Of a stretch of 64,000 bases of DNA, positions 52,720 to 60,603 are shown piece by piece. Position 1 is the stretch's first letter. Every line of letters starts with the position of its first letter. The notes below the pieces were generated by a model. That model was not told where the DNA came from and did no database searches. It was given only the letters and a program-made list of their open reading frames with translations. This DNA comes from Micromonospora sp045209745. Its GTDB lineage: Bacteria > Actinomycetota > Actinomycetes > Mycobacteriales > Micromonosporaceae. Position numbers and translations under genes: made by a program. Where the stretch lies: positions 3,658,001 to 3,722,000 of the forward strand of contig NZ_CP109273.1 in the NCBI RefSeq assembly GCF_045209745.1, read 5' to 3'.

Positions 52720-54120
52720 ATGCGACCGCCATCCGCCACATGTTTCGGCTCGATCCGCCGTACCGTGCTGCTCTGCACCGCGTTCCCACTCGCACTGACC
52801 GTGCAGCTCTGCGGGCTGGCGGTGCTGGTCGCGGCGGTGCCCGGCCAATCCCCGACGCAGGCCGTGCCGGTAGCGGTGCTGGCGCCAGGCCCGGCGGGGG
52901 CCGGGCCGGGACGGTTCCGCTGGCCGGTCGACGGGCCGCCTCGTCCGGTACGCGGGTTCGATCCACCGCCCCAACCGTGGCTTCCCGGCCATCGGGGTGT
53001 CGACCTGGCCGCCCCGGCCGGAGCGGTGGTCCGCAGCGCCGGTTCGGGCACCGTGCTCTTCGCCGGTCTGGTGGCCGGCCGCCCGGTGATCACCGTGGGG
53101 CACGCCGACGGGCTGCGGACCACCCACGAGCCGGTCCAACCGGCCGTACGCCCCGGCCAGCCGGTCGCCGCCGGCGCGCCACTGGGCGAGCTGCTGCCCG
53201 GCCATCCGGGCTGCCCGGCCGACGCGTGCCTGCACTGGGGCCTGCGCCGGGGCACCGAATATCTGGACCCGCTGGCACTGCTTGGCCTCGGCCCGGTGCG
53301 ACTGTTCCCAGTGGCGGGGCCGGTGCCGGTGGGACGAGTGGGCTCAGCGCTGGGCGAGCAGTGCCGGCAGCCGCACGGCCAACCGTTCGTACTCGTCGGC
53401 GGTGTTGTAGACCTGACCGGTCAGCCGCAGCCAACCCTGGCCGTTCCAGCCGATCACCGCCACCTCGGCGGCGAGCCGCGCACCGATCCGCGTCTGCAAC
53501 GCCCGCGCCGCGTCGATGGTGGTGGCCGTGCCGGCCGGCAGCGGGATGAGACGCAGAGACACCCCCGGCCCGCCGGGGTCGGGCAGCTGGGTGGGAGGCA
53601 CCCCCAGAGCGTCCCCCACCACCCGCTGGCCGTACGCGGCGAGCGCGGCGTTGTGCGCCCGCACCCGGTCCACGCCGAGACTGCGCATCGTGAACAGGCC
53701 CGCCGGGGCGGCCAACCAGGAGGTGTAGTCGAGAGTCGCCTGCCACTCGATCCGGGCCGGGAAACCCGACTCCTGTTCCCAGGAGACCACCAGCGGCTCG
53801 ATCCGGTCCCGCCACTGCGGTGCCACCACCAGCAGGGCGGTGCCACGTGGGGCGTACGCCCACTTGTGCAGGTTGCCCGCCCAGAAGTCGGCGCCGACGC
53901 TGGCCACCGGGACGGGCAGCATGCCCGGCGCGTGCGCGGCGTCCACGAGGACCGGCACGCCGTGTTCGCGGGCGACCCCGACGATGGCGGCGGTCGGGAA
54001 GAGCTTGGCGGTGACCGAGGTGAGCTGATCGACGACGAGCAGCCGGGTCTGCCCGGGGCGCAGGCCGGTGCGGATGGTCTGCACGATCTGCTCGTCGGTC
54101 GCGTCCAGCGGGATCGGTAG
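52720..54120 (+). CDS. M23-peptidase-like protein with anomalous 3' extension
   Basis: An N-terminal signal/anchor (VLLCTAFPLALTVQLCGLAVLVAAV) precedes an M23/LytM-fold domain to about residue 205: WPVDGPPRPVRGFDPPPQPWLPGHRGVDLAA and ACLHWGLRRGTEYLDPLALL. The usual protein would end there. Here no in-frame stop occurs until 54120. The extra ~260 residues are Arg/Gly/Pro-rich and antisense to the aminotransferase gene, so they are probably not a functional domain. The domain's zinc His are present (GHRGVD, LHWG). ATG 52720 with GGAGG upstream. Confidence 0.6.
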   Translation: MRPPSATCFGSIRRTVLLCTAFPLALTVQLCGLAVLVAAVPGQSPTQAVPVAVLAPGPAGAGPGRFRWPVDGPPRPVRGFDPPPQPWLPGHRGVDLAAPAGAVVRSAGSGTVLFAGLVAGRPVITVGHADGLRTTHEPVQPAVRPGQPVAAGAPLGELLPGHPGCPADACLHWGLRRGTEYLDPLALLGLGPVRLFPVAGPVPVGRVGSALGEQCRQPHGQPFVLVGGVVDLTGQPQPTLAVPADHRHLGGEPRTDPRLQRPRRVDGGGRAGRQRDETQRHPRPAGVGQLGGRHPQSVPHHPLAVRGERGVVRPHPVHAETAHREQARRGGQPGGVVESRLPLDPGRETRLLFPGDHQRLDPVPPLRCHHQQGGATWGVRPLVQVARPEVGADAGHRDGQHARRVRGVHEDRHAVFAGDPDDGGGREELGGDRGELIDDEQPGLPGAQAGADGLHDLLVGRVQRDR

Positions 54121-54525
54121 GACCCGGCTGACCGCTCCGGTACGACGGCACTCCCGCTGAATGGCCAGGTTCACCGCCCCGTACCCATGGTCGGTGCTGA
54201 GCACCTCGTCGCCGGGTTGCAGGCCCATCGACTGAAGCACCACGGCGACACCGGTGGTGGTGTTACCCACCAGGGCGCTGCCGTCGGGGTCGGCGCCCAG
54301 GAACCCGGCGAGGTGCCGGCGGGTGTGCGCGATCCGGTCGACCAGCCCCTGGGTGAAGAACCGCAGGGGGTTGGCCTCCATCTCGTCGCGCAGCCGCTGC
54401 TGGGCTCGCTGCACCCCGATCGGGACCGCGCCGAACGAGCCGTGGTTGAGGTGGCTGACCGCCTGGTCCAGTGAGAAGAGCAGGCGGGCGCCCGGGATCG
54501 GCTCAGGGGGCTGCGGGACGCTCAC
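53344..54525 (-). CDS. Class-V PLP aminotransferase (isopenicillin N epimerase-like)
   Basis: A 393-residue PLP enzyme: LDQAVSHLNHGSFGAVPIGVQRAQQRL, LVGNTTTGVAVVLQSM, LLVVDQLTSVTAKLFPTAAIV, VLVDAAHAPGMLPVP (aspartate) and ADFWAGNLHKWAYAPRGTALL (catalytic Lys). The closest relatives in style are IPN epimerase/kynureninase-like proteins of unknown substrate. GTG 54525 chosen; upstream frame to 54903 overlaps xerC and lacks family homology. The M23 frame overlaps it completely on the other strand. Confidence 0.88.
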   Translation of the reverse strand: MSVPQPPEPIPGARLLFSLDQAVSHLNHGSFGAVPIGVQRAQQRLRDEMEANPLRFFTQGLVDRIAHTRRHLAGFLGADPDGSALVGNTTTGVAVVLQSMGLQPGDEVLSTDHGYGAVNLAIQRECRRTGAVSRVLPIPLDATDEQIVQTIRTGLRPGQTRLLVVDQLTSVTAKLFPTAAIVGVAREHGVPVLVDAAHAPGMLPVPVASVGADFWAGNLHKWAYAPRGTALLVVAPQWRDRIEPLVVSWEQESGFPARIEWQATLDYTSWLAAPAGLFTMRSLGVDRVRAHNAALAAYGQRVVGDALGVPPTQLPDPGGPGVSLRLIPLPAGTATTIDAARALQTRIGARLAAEVAVIGWNGQGWLRLTGQVYNTADEYERLAVRLPALLAQR

Positions 54526-54569
54526 CCGATGAGCGTAACCGCCGGGGTCCCCCGCCCTCCGGCCCTTGA

Positions 54570-55565
54570 TCAGGCGCGCGGGTGGGCCTGACGGTAGGCG
54601 GCGCGCAGCCGCTCCACCGAGACGTGTGTGTAGATCTGTGTGCTGGCCAGCGACGAATGGCCCAGTAACTCCTGGACCGCACGCAGGTCCGCACCACCCT
54701 CCAGGAGGTGGGTGGCCGCGGAGTGGCGCAGACCGTGTGGGCTGGTCCGGGGCAGGCCAGCAGCCTCGGCGTACGCACCGACGATCTGACGCGCGGTCGT
54801 CGGGTTGAGCCGACCACCCCGGGCGCCGAGCAGCAGCGCGTCGCCGGAGCGGGCGCCCACCAGCGCCGGGCGGCCCCGGCGCAACCAGTCGTCCAGCGAG
54901 CACTGTGCGGGCACCCCGTACGGCACCGAGCGTTCCCGTCCGCCTTTGCCGAACACCCGGATCACCCGCCGGCCGTGGTCGACGTCGCCGACGTCCAACC
55001 CGCAGGCCTCGCTGACCCGTACGCCGGTGGCGTAGAGCAGTTCGAGCAGCACCCGGTCGCGCAGCGGCACCGCCTCGGCGTCCTCCGTCGCGTCCGGTGC
55101 CGGTTGGGTTGGTGGTGGGTCTGCGGGCGGTGGCTGCCGGGCCGGCGCCTCGACCAGAGCGGCTGCCTGGTCGGCGCGCAGAACGTTGGGCAGTTCCCGG
55201 TGCGCGCGAGGGCTGGCCAGCGCGGCACCCACGTCGGCGGAGAGCAGCCCGGCCCGGTGCGCCCAGGCGCTGAACGCCCGCGCCGACGCGGCCCGCCGGG
55301 CCAACGAGGTGCGGGCCGCACCGGTGGTGCGCTGCCGCGCCAGCCAGCTGCGCAGCACCGACAGGTCCAGGCCGGCCAGGTCGACGCAGCCCATCCGTAC
55401 GGCGTGGTCGAGCAGGGAGACGAGATCGGTGACGTACGCGCGGACGGTGTGCTCCGACCGGTTACGAACCCGGGACAGGTGCTCGGCGAAGTCGTCGACC
55501 GCGTCGCGCAGCGCCGGCGGTAGTGCCTGGTGCATGGCCCGGGTGCCCCGGTCAGGACGGCTCAT
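54570..55565 (-). CDS. xerC: Tyrosine recombinase XerC
   Basis: A 331-residue site-specific recombinase that resolves chromosome dimers at dif. N-terminal SAM-like domain: FAEHLSRVRNRSEHTVRAYVTDLVSLLDHA. Catalytic residues: Arg in ATGVRVSEACGL, Lys in VFGKGGRER, HGLRHSAATHLLEGGADLRAVQELLGHSSLASTQIYTHVSVERL with His, Arg, His and Tyr. A Pro-rich insertion (about 180-200) separates the domains. ATG 55565 overlaps the stop of the HTH frame upstream; ATG 55535 is an alternative. The neighbours dprA and comM fit the usual actinobacterial order. Confidence 0.92.
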   Translation of the reverse strand: MSRPDRGTRAMHQALPPALRDAVDDFAEHLSRVRNRSEHTVRAYVTDLVSLLDHAVRMGCVDLAGLDLSVLRSWLARQRTTGAARTSLARRAASARAFSAWAHRAGLLSADVGAALASPRAHRELPNVLRADQAAALVEAPARQPPPADPPPTQPAPDATEDAEAVPLRDRVLLELLYATGVRVSEACGLDVGDVDHGRRVIRVFGKGGRERSVPYGVPAQCSLDDWLRRGRPALVGARSGDALLLGARGGRLNPTTARQIVGAYAEAAGLPRTSPHGLRHSAATHLLEGGADLRAVQELLGHSSLASTQIYTHVSVERLRAAYRQAHPRA

Positions 55566-56116
55566 CGTGGCCGCGCCATTGTGCTGGCTGGTTCCTCGGC
55601 CCCGGTACCCGTCACTGACGGCTGACACGGCACCAGCCTACGGCCGGTCGGCGTACGCGAGTAGACACGATCGCCCCTTAGCGGCGGTTGTTCCTCTTGA
55701 TCAGGAAGATGACCAGGCCGGCGATGAGCGCGGCGGACGTGACGAGACAGCACAGCGTGGCGATGTGCCACGGCTTGATTGCACCCATGACCGTGCACAG
55801 TAGCGGCATCCCCGGCTGGCCGGGGTCCCGAGCAGCTTCCATGTGCGTACCTGGGCGGGTCGCTCGATGTCCAGGACGGGGCGCGGGAGCGCGCGGACGG
55901 GCGGGGCTGTTCGTCCTCGTCGGCGGGGCGGGGGCGACGGTGCTCGGCGATGTACCGCTCGACGTCGGCCTTGAGCCAGATCGAACCGACAGTGAGGACG
56001 GCGTATGGGCGCGGGAAGGCGGGGTGTTGCTGGATCTGCCTGAACCGTGACCGTCCGACACCAAGCATGGCCAAGATCTCGCCTGCGGCGACGAGTTCGC
56101 CCGGTCCCTCACCCAT
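55562..56116 (-). CDS. Excisionase/AlpA-type helix-turn-helix protein (C-terminal half doubtful)
   Basis: Residues 1-65 form a MerR/AlpA-like HTH: ELVAAGEILAMLGVGRSRFRQIQQHPAFPRPYAVLTVGSIWLKADVERYIAEH. The remaining ~120 residues are Arg/Pro/His-rich with no fold and overlap another small gene in a different frame. The true C-terminus may be earlier, or the frame may have lost its stop. The TGA overlaps the xerC ATG. Excisionase-type HTH proteins control or accompany mobile elements; a similar remnant is at 60245. Confidence 0.6.
   Translation of the reverse strand: MGEGPGELVAAGEILAMLGVGRSRFRQIQQHPAFPRPYAVLTVGSIWLKADVERYIAEHRRPRPADEDEQPRPSARSRAPSWTSSDPPRYAHGSCSGPRPAGDAATVHGHGCNQAVAHRHAVLSRHVRRAHRRPGHLPDQEEQPPLRGDRVYSRTPTGRRLVPCQPSVTGTGAEEPASTMARPR
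55678..55788 (-). CDS. 36-residue single-pass membrane protein
   Basis: GAIKPWHIATLCCLVTSAALIAGLVIFLIKRNNRR has a hydrophobic helix (about residues 8-30) and a basic end, typical of the tiny membrane proteins common in actinobacteria. It is in a different frame within the HTH ORF. A strong ribosome binding site is lacking; an upstream start at 55842 would give 54 residues with AGG about 10 bases before it. Function unknown. Confidence 0.55.
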   Translation of the reverse strand: MGAIKPWHIATLCCLVTSAALIAGLVIFLIKRNNRR

Positions 56117-56154
56117 GCCGACGAAGGTAGACCGGAGCGATCAGGTCAACATGA

Positions 56155-56196
56155 GCGCGCTTGAATTAGCGCGCCAACATTGACAGAGAGTGTCAA
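56155..56196. promoter_or_regulatory. Two adjacent inverted repeats upstream of the HTH gene
   Basis: GCGCGC-TTGAATTA-GCGCGC (56155-56174) is followed after 5 bases by TTGACA-GAGAG-TGTCAA (56180-56196). The second also supplies a -35-like TTGACA to each strand. They lie 40-80 bases upstream of the HTH start at 56116 on the minus strand. They look like a combined promoter and operator for autoregulation. Confidence 0.55.
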
Positions 56197-56252
56197 TCGG
56201 GTTGGGATTAGTCACGCCCCCTCTCCGCTGGGCCTGAGCCCGCAGGAGGCGG

Positions 56253-56379
56253 GTGCCCAGTCGGACCGGACCCCCGGGACCTAGCCGACCTCTACTGGAT
56301 GCCACCTGACCCGGTCGAGATGTACGGCCGGTTCCTGGGCTGGGTCCGCTCGCGGCGGTCGACCGGCACCGCAACGTAG
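56253..56379 (+). pseudogene. Frameshifted small ORF (41 codons if one base is removed)
   Basis: GTG 56253 is preceded by AGGAGG (56244-56249), an excellent ribosome binding site, but its frame stops after 18 codons. The +1 frame from the C-run at 56271-56275 reads DLADLYWMPPDPVEMYGRFLGWVRSRR to a TAG at 56377-56379. Deleting one C would give a 41-residue protein. So this is a recently inactivated mini-gene, a programmed frameshift, or a sequencing error. The rest of the 56117-56562 gap holds only the dyads described. Confidence 0.55.
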
Positions 56380-56562
56380 GTCGCTTCCACTGGTTCTGCG
56401 CGGCGAGCCCCGGCCCCGATCCGGTCCGGGCATCCCCGAAGATGCAGGAGGCCGACCCGTTTGTTCGAGGCCGGCCTCCCGGATCGGCAAGGTCTGATTA
56501 CTGGGCTTCCCAATATCGGCCGCAGCGCCTTCCAACGCGCGCCGATACATCGGCTTGCAGCC

Positions 56563-57789
56563 TCAGGCCGAGGCGGACGCCTCCATCGCCGCCGGGGGCG
56601 GCGTCTCCCGCTTCGGTTTGGCGGGCGGGGTGAGGGCGTAGCCGTCGTCGCGACGGACCACCATGGCCAGCTCCTCCAGTAGGGACAGCTTGCGCAGCGC
56701 GGTTCGCAGGTCGACACCGGCGCGGGCGGCGAGCCGGTCCACGCCCATCGCGCCCCGGCGGGGCAGCGCCTCCAGCAGCGACCGCGCGTCGTCGTCGAGC
56801 GCGTCGGCGGGCCGCTGTGGACCTCGCGCCAGCGGGGCCAGGTCAGCGCCGATGCGGCCCACCTCCTCGAGCACATGCGCCACCCCGGTGACCAGCCGGG
56901 CCTTGGCGGGGAACTCGCGGAGCAACTCGTGCGCGCCGACCGACATCGCCGAGGTCACCGGCCCCGGCACCACCATGGCCACCCGATTGGTGTAGATGGC
57001 TCGCCGAGCGGTCTGCGTCGCGCCGCTGCGCGCTGACGCCTCCACCACGACGGTGCCCAGGGTGCCTCCGGCGATCACCCGATTGCGGATCAGGAACCGG
57101 GGCCGCAGCGGCTCGGCACCGGGCGGCCACTCGCTGACCAGCAACCCGGTGTCGGCGATCCGGTCGAAGAGCGCGGCGTTGCCCATCGGGTACGGTCGGT
57201 CCAGCCCACAGGCGAGCACGGCAACGGTCAGGCCGCCCGCGTTCAGGGCACCCCGGTGGGCGGCAGCGTCGATGCCGAACGCGCCACCGGACACGATTGT
57301 CCAGTCCCGCTCGGCCAGCCCGTATCCCAGCTCGGTGGCGACGTGCTGGCCGTAGCCGGTGGCCGCCCGCGCCCCGACCACGGCCACCGAGCGCTCTAAA
57401 GCCTCGCCCAGCGGCCAGCTTCCGCGTACCCAGAAGCAGAGCGGTGGGGCGGTCTCACCGTCCACCCGGCGGGTGGCGTCCGGCAGTTGCAGCGTGGCCA
57501 GGCCAGCCACCCGGGCTGGCCACTCCTCGTCGTCCGGCGTGACCAGCCGGGCACCGAGCCGGTCCGCCCGGTCCAACGCCTCCGCCGCCACCGCCCGGGC
57601 GTCGCCGGCCGCCGACCGGGCGGCGACCGTGGTGTGCAGCCAGCCATCCGGGCTGCCGCCGTCGAGCAGCAGGTCCAGGGTCGCCACCGGGCCGAGTCGT
57701 TCGACCAGGTGGTGCACCGCGCGGGTGCCCGGCTCGGCCAGCCAGGTCAGGGCGACCCGGGCCAGTTTGCGTTCCTCGTCGGCGCTCAC
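56563..57789 (-). CDS. dprA: DNA-processing protein DprA
   Basis: A 408-residue DprA that loads RecA on incoming single-stranded DNA. Rossmann motifs: VAVVGARAATGYGQHVATELGYGLAERDWTIVSGGAFGIDAAAHRGAL, RNRVIAGGTLGTVVVEASARSGATQTARRAI, plus a C-terminal winged-helix (about 330-390). GTG 57789 overlaps the comM stop (GTGA), so it is coupled. Its role in a non-competent actinobacterium is probably recombination. Confidence 0.93.
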   Translation of the reverse strand: MSADEERKLARVALTWLAEPGTRAVHHLVERLGPVATLDLLLDGGSPDGWLHTTVAARSAAGDARAVAAEALDRADRLGARLVTPDDEEWPARVAGLATLQLPDATRRVDGETAPPLCFWVRGSWPLGEALERSVAVVGARAATGYGQHVATELGYGLAERDWTIVSGGAFGIDAAAHRGALNAGGLTVAVLACGLDRPYPMGNAALFDRIADTGLLVSEWPPGAEPLRPRFLIRNRVIAGGTLGTVVVEASARSGATQTARRAIYTNRVAMVVPGPVTSAMSVGAHELLREFPAKARLVTGVAHVLEEVGRIGADLAPLARGPQRPADALDDDARSLLEALPRRGAMGVDRLAARAGVDLRTALRKLSLLEELAMVVRRDDGYALTPPAKPKRETPPPAAMEASASA

Positions 57790-59306
57790 GTCGCCTCCCC
57801 CGTTCGTAGTTGGATCGCTTCCCGGACGTCGTTCAGGTCTGGCCGGTCCCGGCCGTCCAGATCAGCGATGGTCCAGGCCATCCGGATCACCCGATCGAAG
57901 CCGCGCGCCGACAGCGAGCCGGAGTCGAGCCGGCCCCGCAGCTCGGCGGTGACCCGGGCGGGCAGCCGCCACGGCGGTCGGCGCAGGTGCGGGCCGTCCA
58001 CCTCGGCGTTGAGCCGCCGGCCGAGACCGGCCCAGCGGGTGGCCGCCGCCTGCCGGGCCGCCGCCACCCGGGCGGCGACCGTCGCCGAGGGCTCGGCCTC
58101 GCCGTCGGGTGCCATCAGCTCCGCCGCCCGCACCGGCATCAGCCGCACCTGCACGTCGATCCGGTCGAGCAGTGGCCCGGAGAGCCGGCCCAGGTAGCGG
58201 CGGCGGGCCAGCGGGGTGCACTCGCAGTGCGCGTCGCCGGCCGGCTTGGCACACGGGCACGGGTTGGCGGCCAGCACCAACTGGGTCCGGGCCGGGTAAA
58301 CGGTGCCGCCCCCGCTGCGACTCAGCTGGATGCGGCCGTGCTCCAGTGGCTGGCGCAGCGCCTCCAACGCCCCCTTGGTGAATTCGGGGGCCTCATCCAG
58401 AAAGAGCACGCCGCGGTGCGCCAGCGACACCGCGCCCGGTCGGGCCAGCCCCGAGCCGCCACCGACCAGCGACGGCACGGTCGCGGTGTGGTGCGGCGCC
58501 TGGAACGGTGGGCGACGCAGCAGTTGACCGCCCGGCGGCAGCAGCCCGGCGACCGAGTGCAGGGCGGTCACCTCCAGCGCCGCGTCGTCGTCCAGCTCGG
58601 GAAGGATCGACGGCAGCCGTTCGGCGAGCATCGTCTTGCCGGCACCCGGCGGGCCGAGCAGTGCCACGTGGTGCCCGCCGGCCGCGGCGACCTCCAACGC
58701 GCGCCGGCCCATCTGCTGCCCGGCGACCTCGGCGAGATCCGGCCCACCGACCACCGGTGCCGGGGTGGCGGCCGGCGGCTCGATCAGCGGGGTGCCGTCG
58801 CGAACGAAGGCGACCAGCCGGTGCAGGGTGTCCACCGCGCGCACCCGTACCCCGGGGATGACCGCGGCCTCGGCGGCGTTGCCGACCGGGACGATCACCC
58901 GCGCGACGCCGGCCTGGGCTGCGGCGGCGACCATCGGGAGCACGCCCCGGACCGGCCGGACCGTCCCGTCCAGCCCCAACTCGCCGAGGACCACCACACC
59001 GTCCAGGGGGAGCAGCGGCAGCTCACCCGAACCGCCCAGCAGCGCTGCGGCGATGGCCAGGTCGAAGGCCGAGCCGAACTTCGGCAGCGTGGCGGGCAGC
59101 AGGTTGAGAGTGATCCGCCGGTTGGGCCAGCGCTGGCCGGAGTTGACCACGGCGGCGCGGACGCGGTCGCGGGCCTCGTGCAGGGCGGTGTCCGGCAGAC
59201 CGGAGATCACCACCGCCGGTAGGCCGGCGGCCAGGTCGGCCTCCACCTCGACCAGGTGGCCGGTGACCCCGACCAGGCCCACGCAGAGCACCTTCGCGTA
59301 GCTCAT
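57786..59306 (-). CDS. comM: YifB/ComM-family Mg chelatase-like AAA ATPase
   Basis: A 506-residue ATPase. An N-terminal Lon-like fold (about 1-170) contains VEVEADLAAGLPAVVISGLPDTALHEARDRVRAAV and the Walker A GPPGAGKTML (about 217). Walker B FLDEAPEF and the sensor/arginine regions follow. A C-terminal Mg-chelatase-like domain ends with RGFDRVIRMAWTIADLDGRD. ComM acts as a helicase on recombination intermediates. It overlaps dprA and follows yraN. Confidence 0.93.
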   Translation of the reverse strand: MSYAKVLCVGLVGVTGHLVEVEADLAAGLPAVVISGLPDTALHEARDRVRAAVVNSGQRWPNRRITLNLLPATLPKFGSAFDLAIAAALLGGSGELPLLPLDGVVVLGELGLDGTVRPVRGVLPMVAAAAQAGVARVIVPVGNAAEAAVIPGVRVRAVDTLHRLVAFVRDGTPLIEPPAATPAPVVGGPDLAEVAGQQMGRRALEVAAAGGHHVALLGPPGAGKTMLAERLPSILPELDDDAALEVTALHSVAGLLPPGGQLLRRPPFQAPHHTATVPSLVGGGSGLARPGAVSLAHRGVLFLDEAPEFTKGALEALRQPLEHGRIQLSRSGGGTVYPARTQLVLAANPCPCAKPAGDAHCECTPLARRRYLGRLSGPLLDRIDVQVRLMPVRAAELMAPDGEAEPSATVAARVAAARQAAATRWAGLGRRLNAEVDGPHLRRPPWRLPARVTAELRGRLDSGSLSARGFDRVIRMAWTIADLDGRDRPDLNDVREAIQLRTGEAT

Positions 59307-59336
59307 GGCGCGTCACCGACCCTTCCGAGTGCACAT

Positions 59337-59696
59337 TCAGAACGCGCCCTTGAGGTGGTCGACCTGCGCCGGCCCCGCGTCGGGCAGCCACACCGACAGC
59401 ACGTCGAAACGCACCTCCTCGGCGGTCGTGCCGGTCTCGGTCAGCCACCGCGCGGCGAGCCCACGCAGCCGACGGGCCTTGGCCGGTACGACAGCCTCGG
59501 CCGGTGTGCCGAAGTCATCGCTCCGGCGGGTCTTCACTTCGCAAAAGGCGAGCACCGGCCCGTCCCACGCGATGATGTCGATCTCCCCGGCCGAGCAGCG
59601 CCAGTTTCGGGCGATCGGGCGCAGCCCTGCCTCGGTCAGGTGCCGGGCGGCGCACCGCTCGCCGTACGCGCCAACCGCCTGATTCCGCTTCGTCAT
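59337..59696 (-). CDS. yraN: YraN-family (UPF0102) putative endonuclease
   Basis: A 119-residue protein: YGERCAARHLTEAGLRPIARNWRCSAGEIDIIAWDGPVLAFCEVKTRRSDDFGTP with the PD-(D/E)XK residues EID and EVK. It precedes comM-dprA in the usual cluster order. Biochemical role unknown. ATG 59696 was chosen. Confidence 0.9.
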   Translation of the reverse strand: MTKRNQAVGAYGERCAARHLTEAGLRPIARNWRCSAGEIDIIAWDGPVLAFCEVKTRRSDDFGTPAEAVVPAKARRLRGLAARWLTETGTTAEEVRFDVLSVWLPDAGPAQVDHLKGAF

Positions 59697-59873
59697 GGCC
59701 GGCACGGTGCCCGTCGTCGCACCAGCACCGCGACCCCGGCGACCCCCCACCTGTGGACAACGGGCGTGCTGTGGACAACCAGACGATCAAGCTCGCGCTG
59801 TGCTAACGGCGCCGGTGCTGGCGATCCACCCGGGCGTTGAGCCGTCGGCTCCCACCGGCCCGGCGAGCTGCCG

Positions 59874-60119
59874 CTACCCGCACTGCGCGTCGCCCGACGG
59901 CTTTGGCGGGGTCTCCTCGTAGCGCTGCGCCTGGTTGCCGACCAGCCGGTACGCCTTCACCCGGTCGCGCGCCCAACTCAGCTCCGTGTACTCGTCTGGC
60001 CGGCAGCGCTCGCACGATCCGTACACGTCGTGCTCTGAGATGGTGGCCCGCTGCTTGTTTAGCGTCCGGTTGCTGGGCCAACGGGGCACGGGTGAACTCC
60101 CGACACCCAGGTTCACCAC
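59874..60119 (-). CDS. Doubtful 81-residue protein
   Basis: The C-terminal half looks coding-like (ATISEHDVYGSCERCRPDEYTELSWARDRVKAYRLVGNQAQRYEETP) and has one CxxC, but the N-terminus is Arg/Pro-rich. No family recognised. It lies in a 900-base region with no conserved gene, next to an HTH remnant and a repeat copy. It may be a fragment of a lost gene. Confidence 0.35.
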   Translation of the reverse strand: MVNLGVGSSPVPRWPSNRTLNKQRATISEHDVYGSCERCRPDEYTELSWARDRVKAYRLVGNQAQRYEETPPKPSGDAQCG

Positions 60120-60138
60120 GCCAGAGCGCCCCGCCCGC

Positions 60139-60206
60139 CGATCTGCAGTTCCGGTCGCCGAGATGCGTGGAATGCCCCCTAAGTCGAGGCAGAAAGTGCA
60201 AGATCG
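60139..60206. repeat. Interspersed palindromic element, copy 2
   Basis: CGATCTGCAG (60139-60148) faces TGCAAGATCG (60197-60206) with a 48-base spacer that starts TTCCGGTCG. The arrangement matches copy 1 at 3181-3250, apart from one lost T in the left arm. Two independent copies suggest a dispersed element. Confidence 0.6.
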
Positions 60207-60244
60207 CGAGAAAGGGGCGGCCCGGCCCCGTCGATCATGGGGTT

Positions 60245-60436
60245 GTGGTGCCTGATCTTGGCCTCGGCGGGGTGTCGCGCACCCGGGCCACCGAGATCAC
60301 GAACCACGCCAACTTTCCGGCACCGATCGACACGGTTGCCAGCGGCAAGGTGCGAGTTTGGGACCGCGCGGCAGTGCAGGCGTGGATCAAGGTTCACCGG
60401 CCGCACCAAGCGCGCGACGAGACCTGGCCCGGGTAG
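60245..60436 (+). pseudogene. Degenerate AlpA/excisionase-type HTH
   Basis: A 63-residue frame from GTG 60245 (or 60248): VPDLGLGGVSRTRATEITNHANFPAPIDTVASGKVRVWDRAAVQAWIKVHRPHQ. The recognition helix and strand are intact, but the usual N-terminal EIAxLLG helix is scrambled and no ribosome binding site is seen. Probably a relic of the same family as the gene at 56116, or a very short regulator. Confidence 0.45.
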
Positions 60437-60603
60437 CCACCGTGCGTCGGTGCCGGCGTTCGCTGCCGGAGTCGAGCCGACCGCGCCACTCGGTCGGGAA
60501 CTCGGGCAGGCAGCCACCCTCATGCCGGGGCCGGGGTGGTGAACAACGGCGGTCGGCGGTGCTGAAATGGCGCGGGCGCAGCCGGTCGCATACGGTGCCT
60601 GAC

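Noticed and set aside
54526..54903. Extended N-terminus of the aminotransferase
   Set aside because: It overlaps the 3' end of xerC on the same strand and is low complexity; GTG 54525 fits the family start.
55562..56116. Integrated mobile element with attachment sites
   Set aside because: HTH relics suggest one, but no integrase other than the housekeeping XerC, no flanking tRNA and no direct-repeat ends were seen.
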